Source of the DNA: CAYHVH01 sp964360335
GTDB lineage: Bacteria; Patescibacteriota; Doudnabacteria; UBA920; 2-01-FULL-46-14
Assembly (NCBI GenBank): GCA_964360335.1
Contig: CAYHVH010000003.1
Span: forward strand, 1-58,217
Direction of reading: 5' to 3'
DNA length: 58,217 bases
Part shown: piece after piece, positions 33,140-40,053 of the stretch
Layout: the number at the start of each line of letters is the position of its first letter
Position numbering within the stretch: the first letter of the stretch is position 1
Notes under the pieces: generated by a model
Databases searched by the model: none
What the model saw: only the letters and a program-made list of their open reading frames with translations
What the model was told of the DNA's origin: nothing
Translations under genes and position numbers: made by a program

Positions 33140-33415
33140 TTAACTTACGCAGCGATTATCGATGCTGACCAGCCTCTTGGCATACAGCCAGTGTGAAAAA
33201 GCGTCGTGGTCTTGGCGAGCCGACCAAATGGCATGTGCCCGCCCTCGGATTTCTTCTGGTCTGGGATCACGGTGAAGCAGGGGTCTTAGCTCCGCCATGG
33301 CCTGTTCCCAATCGCGCCGAGCGCGGTCTGCAGCCCCCTTTTCCCAAAGGTCGTAGGCGACCGAGGCCACCATCGCCTGGAACTGTGTTGCGGTAACCAC
33401 TCTTCTGTTATCCAT
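33140..33415 (-). CDS. DUF2934-like small protein
   Basis: A 91-residue protein. The C-terminal part, EIRGRAHAIWSARQDHDAFSHWLYAKR, resembles the DUF2934 pattern (I..rAyeiw..rg.....dHWl.Aere). The first half is helical. It has a strong AGGAGGTACC ribosome-binding site and a TTGACA box (33453-33458); the -10 is poorly defined. Unknown function, probably cytoplasmic. Confidence 0.65.
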   Translation of the reverse strand: MDNRRVVTATQFQAMVASVAYDLWEKGAADRARRDWEQAMAELRPLLHRDPRPEEIRGRAHAIWSARQDHDAFSHWLYAKRLVSIDNRCVS

Positions 33416-33463
33416 GCGGTACCTCCTTGATACCCCAATATTAACTGCTTGCTGTCAAAAAAA

Positions 33464-33709
33464 CTAGCCAGGGTCCTGATTCGGCCGTTTTTTGGCACGG
33501 CGGCGGTGGTGGCGCCGAACTGACTTGAGAATCGGGACGGCCACTTCACTGTGAGCATGCAAGATGAGTACCCGGCGACAAGACCGGCAGCGGCGAACGT
33601 GTGCGTCGAACTTCGCAGCGTCTGCTTCCCTGCCGGGTCGGACCAATTTACCATCAACACAATCTCTCCAGAGCCTGCCGACTTTAGGATCGATGCAAAG
33701 TCTGGGCAT
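33464..33709 (-). CDS. Small basic protein with CxxC-type zinc motif
   Basis: An 81-residue protein with KFDAHVRRCRSCRRVLILH (about 34-52). HxxxCxxC is the zinc-binding pattern of anti-sigma/zinc-finger (ZAS-like) domains, here without a sigma factor gene beside it. The C-terminal tail is very basic (RRHHRRRAKKR). AAGGAGG precedes the ATG. It follows the next gene in transcription order by 18 bp, so the two form an operon. Confidence 0.6.
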   Translation of the reverse strand: MPRLCIDPKVGRLWRDCVDGKLVRPGREADAAKFDAHVRRCRSCRRVLILHAHSEVAVPILKSVRRHHRRRAKKRPNQDPG

Positions 33710-33727
33710 GATACCTCCTTGGACCTG

Positions 33728-34048
33728 TCAGATTTTGTCCTTCCGCTGAAGCTTTTCTGCCTCGTCCATCATCTTCAGTCCTCTTTCCATCTTGTGGATG
33801 GCCCAGAGAGAGATCAGGATGAAGGCCGGTGCCAGGAACCAATAGATGAGGAATTCCTCGTTATTCAGCCAGAAGCGGTTGTAGATGACGAAATACCCGT
33901 TTTCCAATCGGCCGATGCGCGGTAATTCAATCAAGGATTGAAGTACAGCTCCGAGAGGAAGAACGGCGATGAGCCCGATTGTGTACAGAATGCCGCCAAA
34001 GGCGTGAACCAGAAAACCTCTGTTCTCCAGCAGTTTCCAATTTTGCAT
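33728..34048 (-). CDS. Small membrane protein, function unknown
   Basis: A 106-residue protein from the ATG at 34048, chosen because AGGAGG lies 5 bp upstream; the frame itself is open 19 codons further. Two membrane helices are visible: FLVHAFGGILYTIGLIAVLPLGAVL and FLIYWFLAPAFILISLWAI, with a charged C-terminal helix (KMERGLKMMDEAEKLQRKDKI). First gene of an operon with the zinc-motif protein; good promoter at 34077-34105. Confidence 0.65.
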   Translation of the reverse strand: MQNWKLLENRGFLVHAFGGILYTIGLIAVLPLGAVLQSLIELPRIGRLENGYFVIYNRFWLNNEEFLIYWFLAPAFILISLWAIHKMERGLKMMDEAEKLQRKDKI

Positions 34049-34076
34049 TTCGTCCTCCTGTGAAGTGCGAAAGGGA

Positions 34077-34105
34077 AGTTTACTACGGGACGGAGTTTTT
34101 GTCAA
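34077..34105 (-). promoter_or_regulatory. Promoter, TTGACA-N17-TAAACT
   Basis: On minus, TTGACA (34100-34105), 17 bp, TAAACT (34077-34082), followed by a leader of about 22 nt with AGGAGG. It drives the two small genes below 34048. Confidence 0.75.
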
Positions 34106-34144
34106 TGAAAAAGCGCCAAGCTATCAGATAACATTCATACATAC

Positions 34145-34170
34145 CAAAAAACCGCCCCGGGGGCGATTTT
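34145..34170 (-). terminator. Terminator, GGCGG-TTTTTT family
   Basis: On minus, ATCGCCC and GGGGCGGT pair, followed by TTTTTTGGTATG. It ends the gene at 34196. Related copies at 34889, 35644, 37205 and 37961 are joined to promoters. Confidence 0.75.
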
Positions 34171-34195
34171 GAAGATACCTATTTTTCAAAACGCT

Positions 34196-34516
34196 TCAAA
34201 ACTTTGCTCGGGCCAGAGTGGCAAATTGTCGGTAATAGCGGGATAAGCTTTTGGCGTTTTCGCTCGGCTGCGCAAGTTCGTCCAGACTTTGCTCTCGCAG
34301 GCGCGCGAGCTCACGGCGAGCCGGGCCGCTCCAGCGACTGTCAGCAAGCGTCAAATCGATTAATTCCAAAAATCTAAGCATGGCCGACTCTCTGCGGGCT
34401 TCATTACCGGCGAGCTTCGCCTTTATCATCCGGTCGTATTCGCTTCCAACATTGCCGAGCTGCTCCGCCAGGCTCATTGTGAACCATTTCCCTTTTGCTA
34501 AATTTGCATGCAACAT
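34196..34516 (-). CDS. Hypothetical protein, CPR-type, paired with DUF5674
   Basis: A 106-residue helical protein from the ATG at 34516, which overlaps the DUF5674 stop (TGATG); a TTG one codon earlier is also possible, and MSLAEQLGNVGSEYDR at about residue 14 is an inner start candidate. The core EQLGNVGSEYDRMIKAKLAGNE and DLTLADSRWSGPARRELARLREQ look like a conserved CPR family of unknown function; I recognise the pattern but not the role. Co-translated with the DUF5674 gene. Confidence 0.65.
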   Translation of the reverse strand: MLHANLAKGKWFTMSLAEQLGNVGSEYDRMIKAKLAGNEARRESAMLRFLELIDLTLADSRWSGPARRELARLREQSLDELAQPSENAKSLSRYYRQFATLARAKF

Positions 34517-34863
34517 CAATTTATGAGCGAATTTACGATCCCAATGATTTTTTTTCGCGTTATCTCGTCTTCAACGGAGCGAGAGCGGTTGCCCTGGCTC
34601 GGCCGAATATTTATCATCGAATCAAACTCTAACCACGAGTCGCGCGCTTGGTCAGGATAAATATTGATGCCCCACAAATCCTGCTGCTTGCTGCCTTGGT
34701 CGAGAAGGATTGCTTCCTCGTCCGCGTGTAGCTCCCCGCCTACGGCGAGTATCTTTTTTTCGATGTCCACAACCGCCTTCACCATATCGCCGAATCGTTC
34801 TTTGGCGATTTCACGGAGTTCATCACTGGTTATAGGTTTTTCGATGATTTTAATTTCGTCCAT
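34516..34863 (-). CDS. DUF5674-like protein
   Basis: A 115-residue protein common in CPR genomes. MDEIKIIEKPITSDELREIAKERFGDMVKAVVDIEKKILAVGGELHADEEAILLDQGSKQ followed by LWGINIYPD is the typical order. Function unknown. A TATAAT box (34874-34879) lies 10 bp upstream, so the leader is only a few nucleotides long. Confidence 0.75.
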   Translation of the reverse strand: MDEIKIIEKPITSDELREIAKERFGDMVKAVVDIEKKILAVGGELHADEEAILLDQGSKQQDLWGINIYPDQARDSWLEFDSMINIRPSQGNRSRSVEDEITRKKIIGIVNSLIN

Positions 34864-34873
34864 AAGTTAAATC

Positions 34874-34919
34874 ATTATACCAAAAAACCGCCCTTCGACA
34901 TAGCTCAGGACGATTTTCC
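34874..34919 (-). promoter_or_regulatory. Fused terminator-promoter module 1
   Basis: On minus, a hairpin (CGTCC/GGGCG arms) with TTTTTT is followed directly by GGTATAAT; the -10 box TATAAT is at 34874-34879. The T-run ends the higA transcript and the -10 starts the DUF5674 transcript. Confidence 0.65.
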
Positions 34920-35018
34920 AGATGCACCTAGGTCTACTTGAGGGGCGCCCTGGTGGGGTGACATCGTGCGAAGTCCTCCGAAGCTTCAGCGAAGGACGGG
35001 AAGGTTATTGGAACCGTT

Positions 35019-35291
35019 CTACGAGATCGAAACCCGCAATTCAGCATCAAGTGCGTCAGCGACCCTTTGTAGAAATTTAATCGAGGGATTATAGCTACCT
35101 TGCTCAAGACGAGAGATAACCGGCTGTTTTGTCCCAATTTTGTTTGCCAATGCTTTTTGTGTCAAGCCTTGGCTCATACGTTTCTTAATAATCATTCTAA
35201 CCAAAGCAAATTCCGGGTCCAGTTCATCATAGGCCCTTTTGATTTTTTTATCCTTCAAGAGGCGATTTTTGAAACTCTTGTAAGTCTTCAT
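35019..35291 (-). CDS. higA: HigA-like antitoxin (XRE family)
   Basis: A 90-residue helix-turn-helix protein. The HTH is GLTQKALANKIGTKQPVISRLEQGSYNPSIKFLQRVADALDAELRVSI, an XRE-type domain of the HigA/antitoxin group; residues 1-40 are an N-terminal helical extension that would hold the toxin. The gene lies downstream of the toxin gene, the order usual for higBA. A separate TTGACA/TATCAT promoter with an inverted-repeat operator lies just upstream. Confidence 0.85.
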   Translation of the reverse strand: MKTYKSFKNRLLKDKKIKRAYDELDPEFALVRMIIKKRMSQGLTQKALANKIGTKQPVISRLEQGSYNPSIKFLQRVADALDAELRVSIS

Positions 35292-35297
35292 AATCTT

Positions 35298-35326
35298 ATG
35301 ATAACTTATATGTTATATTATGTCAA
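35298..35326 (-). promoter_or_regulatory. higA promoter with inverted-repeat operator
   Basis: On minus, TTGACA (35321-35326), 17 bp, TATCAT (35298-35303). ATAAC and GTTAT (35301-35316) form a dyad inside the spacer and -10, a likely HigA binding site. The -35 lies inside the end of higB. Confidence 0.7.
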
Positions 35327-35623
35327 GGCTTTAAGCTTCTTCCTCGCTTTTTCCAGTTCACCTCTCGGGGTTTTCTGAGACTTTTTAACGAATCCGTGAA
35401 TAAGGTAAATAGTATGTTCATGGAAGCAATAAAAGATGCGAATTTCCTGCTGTCCGCGAACTCTAAGTTCAAATAATTTGTTTGTAATCTTTTTGCTGTG
35501 TGGCATGCCGAGACGGTAACCAAACTCTTCCAGTAAGTCAATCGTGCGTAAAACTTTAGCAACTGTCTGTTTTTCGAGAGATGAGATAAACTTTTCGACT
35601 CCTGGGTCTATGTATATCCGCAT
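35318..35623 (-). CDS. higB: HigB/RelE-like toxin (Gp49 family)
   Basis: A 101-residue mRNA-interferase-type toxin of the RelE/Gp49 group: FISSLEKQTVAKVLRTIDLLEEFGYRLGMPHSKKITNKLFELRVRGQQEIRIFYCFHEHTIYLIHGFVKKSQKTPRGELEKARK. The K/R-F-Y and HGFVKKSQKTP segments are the signature of that family, whose basic residues cleave ribosome-bound mRNA. The start follows a TATGAT box by 6 bp, so the transcript is probably leaderless. Confidence 0.88.
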   Translation of the reverse strand: MRIYIDPGVEKFISSLEKQTVAKVLRTIDLLEEFGYRLGMPHSKKITNKLFELRVRGQQEIRIFYCFHEHTIYLIHGFVKKSQKTPRGELEKARKKLKALT

Positions 35624-35629
35624 AAATTT

Positions 35630-35688
35630 ATCATACCAAAAAACCGCCTTTTTCGGAACGTCTGACGTTCTGCGGCGGTTTTTTTTTA
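35630..35688 (-). promoter_or_regulatory. Fused terminator-promoter module 2
   Basis: On minus, a long hairpin (CCGCC/GGCGG arms plus AACGTCAGACGTT) with TTTTTT is followed by GGTATGAT (35630-35635). It separates the RhlE-type helicase gene (upstream in minus order) from higB. T-runs on both sides make it two-way. Confidence 0.65.
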
Positions 35689-35809
35689 GAATGGCGTATT
35701 TAGGTAATTGACCGTTGAGGGGTCCTCGGATGATCAGATGTCTACAATTTGACCTGCCTGCCCTGACTGCCGTCAGGCCAGGGGGCGGGTAGGCGCACCT
35801 CGGTCGGGG

Positions 35810-37156
35810 CTATTCGGCAGAGCTATCAGTTTTTCCCCTTTTCATGAAATAACCACCATTACGATAGTATGGCCTGCTCCTGCCTCGATAAGGCCTGCTA
35901 CTGCGCCCGCGGTTTTCATATCGGCGTTTGCTGCGAAAAGAACCGCGCGGGGCATGGCCTCGACTGTCTCTACGGTCCCGAAATTTTCCCGACTCGTCCT
36001 CATGATATTGCGCTGGTGGTCTGCCCGCAAAAGAAGCCCTGGAAACCGGCAGGGTTTTTCTAATCAATCGTTCGATATTTCTTATTTCGCCTCTTTGATC
36101 GGGAGTAGCGAATGAAATAGCGTGCCCTGTCATGCCGGCTCGGGCAGTCCTGCCGATGCGATGTACGTAGTCTTCCGCAGTACTCGGGAGATCATAGTTG
36201 ATAACGAGTTCGATCCCGATTACGTCAATACCCCTGGCCGCGATATCCGTTGCCACCAGCACGCGATACCGGCCGATTTTAAACCCTTCCAACGCCTCAA
36301 GTCTTTGGTGCAGCGAACGATTTGAGTGGATTTCCGTGGCCTTGTGTCCGATGTTTCGGACTGCCCGGGCTATTTTTTGCGCTCCATATTTTGTTCGGGA
36401 AAACACCAAAACGCTCCCTTTATATTCGGACAAAATAGAACGAAGCAACGCGGGCTTTTCTTGTTTTTGTACAAAAAAAACTTCATGAGTTACGGTTTTG
36501 ACAGCGGTCCCGGATGGAGCGACTTCAATGCGCAGCGGAAGAGACATATACGACCGCGCTATCGTCACTATCTCATCAGGCATGGTTGCTGAAAATAGCA
36601 TGGTCTGCCGCGCTTTCGGCACTCGCTGCAAAATCCTTTTGATTTGCGGAGCAAAACCCATGTCCAGCATCCGATCTGCTTCATCCAAAACCAAAATTCC
36701 TACATTGGACAAATTGAGCTTTGTACTCTCCAGGTGGTCAATAAGGCGCCCCGGGGTGGCAATAAGGATGTGAGGTTTGTCGCGCAAAGCCCGGATTTGC
36801 TTGCCCATTGGTTCCCCACCAATTAATATTGCGGTTCTGAGACCAAGCGTATGGCCGATTTTTCTCAAAGTTTCGTCCACTTGCAAGGCCAACTCGCGGG
36901 TCGGCAGAATGATCAGCCCTTTGCTTTTGCCGCGGCTTTGGGCGAGCCTTTGGATCATCGGTACTCCGAAAGCCAGGGTTTTGCCCGTTCCGGTCTGCGC
37001 AATTCCCATAATGTCTTTGCCCTGGACGGCAATTGGGATAGATTGTTGTTGGATTGGAGTAGGGTGAGTGAATTTTTGGTGGCTCAAAATTTCCAAAAGC
37101 TTTGGCGCAATGCCAAGATTATTGAAGGTATTTTGCGGATCCGTTGCCGAAATCAT
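35810..37156 (-). CDS. rhlE: DEAD-box RNA helicase, RhlE-like
   Basis: A 448-residue ATP-dependent RNA helicase. The motifs are in order: Q-motif FNNLGIAPKLLEIL...PTPIQQQSIP, motif I AQTGTGKT, Ia PTRELALQV, Ib TPGRLIDHL, II DEADRMLDMG, III SATMP, then IV VLVFSRTKYGAQKIA, V ATDIAARGIDV and VI HRIGRTARAG. The last ~70 residues are an Arg/Gly/Tyr-rich basic tail (RYENRGRSSRPYRGR) that would bind RNA. The leader is about 36 nt and starts at a GGTATGAT promoter joined to a terminator hairpin. Confidence 0.93.
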   Translation of the reverse strand: MISATDPQNTFNNLGIAPKLLEILSHQKFTHPTPIQQQSIPIAVQGKDIMGIAQTGTGKTLAFGVPMIQRLAQSRGKSKGLIILPTRELALQVDETLRKIGHTLGLRTAILIGGEPMGKQIRALRDKPHILIATPGRLIDHLESTKLNLSNVGILVLDEADRMLDMGFAPQIKRILQRVPKARQTMLFSATMPDEIVTIARSYMSLPLRIEVAPSGTAVKTVTHEVFFVQKQEKPALLRSILSEYKGSVLVFSRTKYGAQKIARAVRNIGHKATEIHSNRSLHQRLEALEGFKIGRYRVLVATDIAARGIDVIGIELVINYDLPSTAEDYVHRIGRTARAGMTGHAISFATPDQRGEIRNIERLIRKTLPVSRASFAGRPPAQYHEDESGKFRDRRDSRGHAPRGSFRSKRRYENRGRSSRPYRGRSRPYYRNGGYFMKRGKTDSSAE

Positions 37157-37192
37157 CTCACCCTTTCGAGGAGAATAATGTTACCAAACATT

Positions 37193-37229
37193 ATCATACC
37201 AAAAAACCGCCTCCAGGGCGATTTTTTTT
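37193..37229 (-). promoter_or_regulatory. Fused terminator-promoter module 3
   Basis: On minus, ATCGCCC/GGAGGCGGT hairpin, TTTTTT, then GGTATGAT (37193-37198). It stands between the HAD gene and the helicase gene. Confidence 0.65.
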
Positions 37230-37265
37230 GGCTAGGGTCGCGTGGTGAAGGATATTAGAACCAGA

Positions 37266-37940
37266 CTAGCTCTCAAAGTCGCTCAAACCAATCTCATTCA
37301 AACGGGTTATGACTTTCGCAACCCCCTCAGTTTGCCTCAACTTCTCACGCTCATTTTTTGGACCGAGTGCAATTATTTTTCCAACTTTAGCATTCCTGGC
37401 CGAAGCCAGACCCATAATTGAGTCTTCGACAATAATGCATTTAACAGGGGGCAAACTAAGCTTTTGCGCAGCACGAAGATACATGACGGGCGATGGCTTT
37501 CCAGACAGGTTTCCGTCGTCGTAAACGATTTTTTCAAGATCAAACCATTTATCCAGGAACAAGTTATCAATAAAAAATTTAAGATTGACCGGTCCTGAAG
37601 CAGTGGCGATTGTTTTGGGGATGCTGTGTCTTTTCAGCAAACTTAATAGCTGCTCGCAGCCGGGGGAGAGACTGAATCGTTCACCTTTTGAAACCGCGAT
37701 CTGCCGATAAATTTCTTCTTTTCTTTTTCCCCACTTCGCAACCTCCTGCGCGGGAGCGGAAGGTCCTAAAAGGTCCCGAAAAGTTTCCGAAACTGTTCTG
37801 CCGTGAATCTTTTCGATCTGTTCTTTTGATATTGGTTTACCGAGAAGCTCTTCAGTAACTTTTGACCACGCCTCAACATTCCACTCGGTATCCCACAAAA
37901 TTACGCCATTGAAATCAAATATAATCCCCTCGTATTTCAT
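37266..37940 (-). CDS. HAD superfamily protein with DxN in motif I
   Basis: A 224-residue beta-phosphoglucomutase-like HAD protein with a helical cap. Motif I is FDFNGVI, so D9 (the nucleophile) is kept but the second, acid/base Asp is Asn11. Motif II is IATASGPVNLKFF, motif III has Lys in SGKPSPVMYLRAAQ, and motif IV is CIIVEDSIMGLASARNA. The D-to-N change usually weakens phosphatase turnover, so it may act as a mutase-type or other phosphoryl enzyme, or be specialised. The start is 7 bp from a TATAAT box. Confidence 0.8.
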   Translation of the reverse strand: MKYEGIIFDFNGVILWDTEWNVEAWSKVTEELLGKPISKEQIEKIHGRTVSETFRDLLGPSAPAQEVAKWGKRKEEIYRQIAVSKGERFSLSPGCEQLLSLLKRHSIPKTIATASGPVNLKFFIDNLFLDKWFDLEKIVYDDGNLSGKPSPVMYLRAAQKLSLPPVKCIIVEDSIMGLASARNAKVGKIIALGPKNEREKLRQTEGVAKVITRLNEIGLSDFES

Positions 37941-37947
37941 AACTCAA

Positions 37948-37980
37948 ATTATACCAAAAAACCGCCCCTAGGGCGATTTA
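37948..37980 (-). promoter_or_regulatory. Fused terminator-promoter module 4
   Basis: On minus, ATCGCCC/GGGGCGGT hairpin, TTTTTT, then GGTATAAT (37948-37953) with the HAD start codon 7 bp on. It ends the coiled-coil gene. Confidence 0.7.
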
Positions 37981-38000
37981 ATGTCTAGTGAGATCTTTAT

Positions 38001-38249
38001 CTAATCTTCTAGCTTCAAACCAATCTTTTCAGCCAGCTGTAGGATCCATTTTTCATGTCTGGTATTCTTGTTTGCCACGGCAGCATATTCGGCGCGTAAA
38101 TCACTGATCGCCTTGGCAAGGCCATCCACAGCCCTGGTTAAAGCCTGAACGGTTTCTCGAAGAGTGTCAGTTTCCTCTCGCAAATCCTTGATATCTTCCT
38201 TTGTGGCAAGGACTGCCGATAGCTTTTGAATATCTTCATCTGTCAGCAT
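38001..38249 (-). CDS. Small coiled-coil protein
   Basis: An 82-residue protein, almost all a heptad-repeat coiled coil: KEDIKDLREETDTLRETVQALTRAVDGLAKAISDLRAEY, then a short basic C-terminal helix with NTRHEKWILQLAEKIGL. Such proteins are frequent in CPR genomes and of unknown function. A clear promoter (TTGACA-N17-TAAACT) lies upstream, 9 bp before the ATG. Confidence 0.65.
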   Translation of the reverse strand: MLTDEDIQKLSAVLATKEDIKDLREETDTLRETVQALTRAVDGLAKAISDLRAEYAAVANKNTRHEKWILQLAEKIGLKLED

Positions 38250-38258
38250 GGTAATTAA

Positions 38259-38287
38259 AGTTTAGTCATCTATAATTTCTATGTCAA
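38259..38287 (-). promoter_or_regulatory. Promoter, TTGACA-N17-TAAACT
   Basis: On minus, TTGACA (38282-38287), 17 bp, TAAACT (38259-38264), 9 bp to the ATG at 38249. The -35 box begins 2 bp beyond the tRNA-His 3' end. Confidence 0.75.
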
Positions 38288-38289
38288 TG

Positions 38290-38361
38290 GGTGCCCGAAG
38301 GGAATCGAACCCTCGTGACCGCCTCCACAGGGCGGCGTTCTACCATTGAACTACGGGCACC
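38290..38361 (-). tRNA. tRNA-His (anticodon GTG)
   Basis: Acceptor GTGCCCG/CGGGCAC with the extra G at -1 and C73 typical of tRNA-His, anticodon stem CCGCC/GGCGG with loop CTGTGGA (GTG), T-arm GAGGG-TTCGATT-CCCTT. A full CCA is not encoded. Confidence 0.92.
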
Positions 38362-38442
38362 ACGTCGCTTTATCAATTTTGAATTTTGTCGCCCCTCCGG
38401 GAGATCTGCCGTGGGCATGGCATTTTAAGTTGTGAATTTTTA

Positions 38443-38517
38443 TGGTACCCCCACGAGGAATCGAACCTCGATCCGCGGCTTAGAAGGCCACTGTTCTATC
38501 CGTTGAACTATGGGGGC
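38443..38517 (-). tRNA. tRNA-Arg (anticodon TCT), CCA encoded
   Basis: Acceptor GCCCCCA/TGGGGGT (first pair G-T), anticodon loop CTTCTAA (TCT) on stem GTGGC/GCCGC, T-arm CGAGG-TTCGATT-CCTCG, and ACCA at the 3' end. It decodes AGA. Confidence 0.9.
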
Positions 38518-38548
38518 GTGCTGTGGCAGGGGGGAGGCCACTCTTGAC

Positions 38549-38613
38549 TTGCCCCGTAGTGTCCCGACAAAGTCGGGACTACTACCGGGGTCCATTGAAC
38601 TACGGGGACCCAA
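38549..38613. repeat. Nested palindrome containing a tRNA 5'-like fragment
   Basis: CCCCGTAGT (38552-38560) and ACTACGGGG (38599-38607) enclose GTCCCGAC/GTCGGGAC. Read on minus, GTCCCCGTAGTTCAATGGA (38591-38609) looks like the acceptor and D-arm start of a tRNA, near that of tRNA-Arg(TCT), but no tRNA follows it. A second partial copy, ACTACGGGGAC, is at 38716-38726. The remaining 150 bp up to 38760 show no gene. Confidence 0.6.
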
Positions 38614-38782
38614 ACTTTGCTCTGGCTCACGCCAGAGCTTCGATGGGCGAGAATACTAGAGCAACCAATCTACTCGTCCACCAAAGCTCGAGTGGTATGA
38701 GAGCGTCGGTGGAAACTACGGGGACGCCTTTTTAGTTTAACAATTTTAGCGTTTTGAAGCCATATTGGCAAGGTTTTTGGTC

Positions 38783-38811
38783 TTGACAGGGGACTGATTT
38801 TTTGCTAAGCT
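38783..38811 (+). promoter_or_regulatory. Promoter, TTGACA-N17-TAAGCT
   Basis: TTGACA (38783-38788), 17 bp, TAAGCT (38806-38811), with a long leader (about 85 nt) and AGGAGG before the ATG at 38904. Confidence 0.75.
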
Positions 38812-38903
38812 AGGCAGTCAAACTGGTTCAAAGGGTTTGACAAGGGTTTGTTTCTATATCCGGTCCAGGGTGGACCGCATTTCGATGCTAGCAGGAGGAT
38901 AGT

Positions 38904-39671
38904 ATGAACTGCAACAAGAAGTTTGCGTGGTTGTTCGTGGCCATTTTGGCCATCACGGTTCTGTTGGTTTCGTCGCCGACGTGGGCCCAGCAGGCCCCGC
39001 CGAGTACGCACAAGGTCACGATCCAGGGCGAGATGAAAATTGACCCCGGCGTGCCCACCGCCACTACGGGGCAGGCAACTCCTGCCTTTGTCCTGAAAAA
39101 GGACGAGAGCGGCAGATGGGTCTACGGTCCGAACAAAGAGGGCGCATCAGCCCTCGGCGTTCCCGACAATTCCGCCTCGGACTTGGCAGACGAGCTCAAC
39201 AAGGCCCGGCGGGCGCGCAGTGTCGCTGCCAAGCTCGGTAAGTCGATTGACGCCATCGGAAAGGCGCAGGGCGAGCAGGGTTCGAGGCTTGAGGCTCATG
39301 CTGGCTCGCTAGACGGCCTGAACAAGGCAGTGGCGGAAGCGAAGAAGTTGGCCCAGCAGGCGGTCGGGGTCAATTCCCGGGCCAACTTTGCTGTTGCCCT
39401 CTCTGCTCTCGTGTTACTGGTAGCCGTCCTCGCTTTGTTTGTGGCGATGAGACGAGGACCACAAGCACAGGAGCCCGAGGATAAGACATCGTTCATACCT
39501 CGGGAAGCAGCGCTAACGCCAGCGCCGAAAACAGATGAAGGCAGTACGGCGTCGGCTCCTCGGCGTGGCGGCAGGGGCAAAGGCGGCGATCAGCCGTCTG
39601 GAGCGCCACCACCTGCTCCAGCCGCTGAAGGACCCGCAACGGCCGACGCTGGAGGCCCGCCGGCGAAGTAA
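38904..39671 (+). CDS. Exported coiled-coil protein with one membrane anchor
   Basis: A 255-residue protein with an N-terminal signal peptide (WLFVAILAITVLLVSSPTWAQ, cleavable after the AQ region), a middle coiled coil (ASDLADELNKARRARSVAAKLGKSIDAIGKAQGEQGSRLEAHAGSLDGLNKAVAEAKKLAQQA), a membrane helix (FAVALSALVLLVAVLALFVAM) and an Ala/Pro/Gly-rich disordered tail. It would sit on the outside with its tail inside, or the reverse. The strong promoter and AGGAGG site suggest high expression. No family recognised. Confidence 0.68.
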   Translation: MNCNKKFAWLFVAILAITVLLVSSPTWAQQAPPSTHKVTIQGEMKIDPGVPTATTGQATPAFVLKKDESGRWVYGPNKEGASALGVPDNSASDLADELNKARRARSVAAKLGKSIDAIGKAQGEQGSRLEAHAGSLDGLNKAVAEAKKLAQQAVGVNSRANFAVALSALVLLVAVLALFVAMRRGPQAQEPEDKTSFIPREAALTPAPKTDEGSTASAPRRGGRGKGGDQPSGAPPPAPAAEGPATADAGGPPAK

Positions 39672-39702
39672 GTTTGTCGGATCGGATTTACCCCCCCCAC
39701 CT

Positions 39703-39763
39703 GGGGCGGAAGTTCAGTTGGTTGACTCCTAGTCAGCCAGCCCTTCCGCCCCTTTTTTCTTTT
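39703..39763 (+). terminator. Rho-independent terminator of the exported coiled-coil gene
   Basis: GGGGCGGAAG (39703-39712) pairs with CTTCCGCCCC (39743-39752), with TTTTTTCTTTTT after it and a small inner hairpin. Between here and 39909 I see only a 24-codon frame (39785-39859) with no support and a CGAAGC-type palindrome. Confidence 0.88.
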
Positions 39764-39909
39764 TATCTGACAATTTTTATCGCCATGGCGTGTCTTTTTA
39801 TCAAGGTTAATAAGAAAGCTAAGCAGCTTGTTGCCGTTCGAGCCGGTCGAGAACCTTAAAAGTCAAGTGCTTCTCGACCTCGCTTCGCTTTGCTCGAAGC
39901 AAAAATGGG

Positions 39910-39938
39910 TTTACTAATCAAGCAAAATGTGCTATAAT
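39910..39938 (+). promoter_or_regulatory. Promoter of the four-gene unknown block
   Basis: TTTACT (39910-39915), 17 bp, TATAAT (39933-39938) with TG before it. The leader to the ATG at 40054 is about 108 nt. Confidence 0.7.
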
Positions 39939-40053
39939 TATAATGTTAAAAGCAAAATAAAAAAATTAACTGGCAATTTATCTTAGACAGAATGCAAACT
40001 CTGAATTTTTCGTATTATCTTTAGGAGAGCCCAAGCAGAGTTTTTAATTTCGT

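Noticed and set aside
35291..35330. dif-like site (TTATGT... arms) near higA
   Set aside because: The arms do not have the CATAA-N6-TTATG spacing of dif; the sequence is better explained as the higA promoter and operator.
38523..38735. 70-codon frame over the tRNA-like palindromes
   Set aside because: It is composed of inverted repeats and tRNA-like fragments; no start signal or family.
39785..39859. 24-codon frame before the four-gene block
   Set aside because: Too short, no ribosome-binding site and no conservation evidence.
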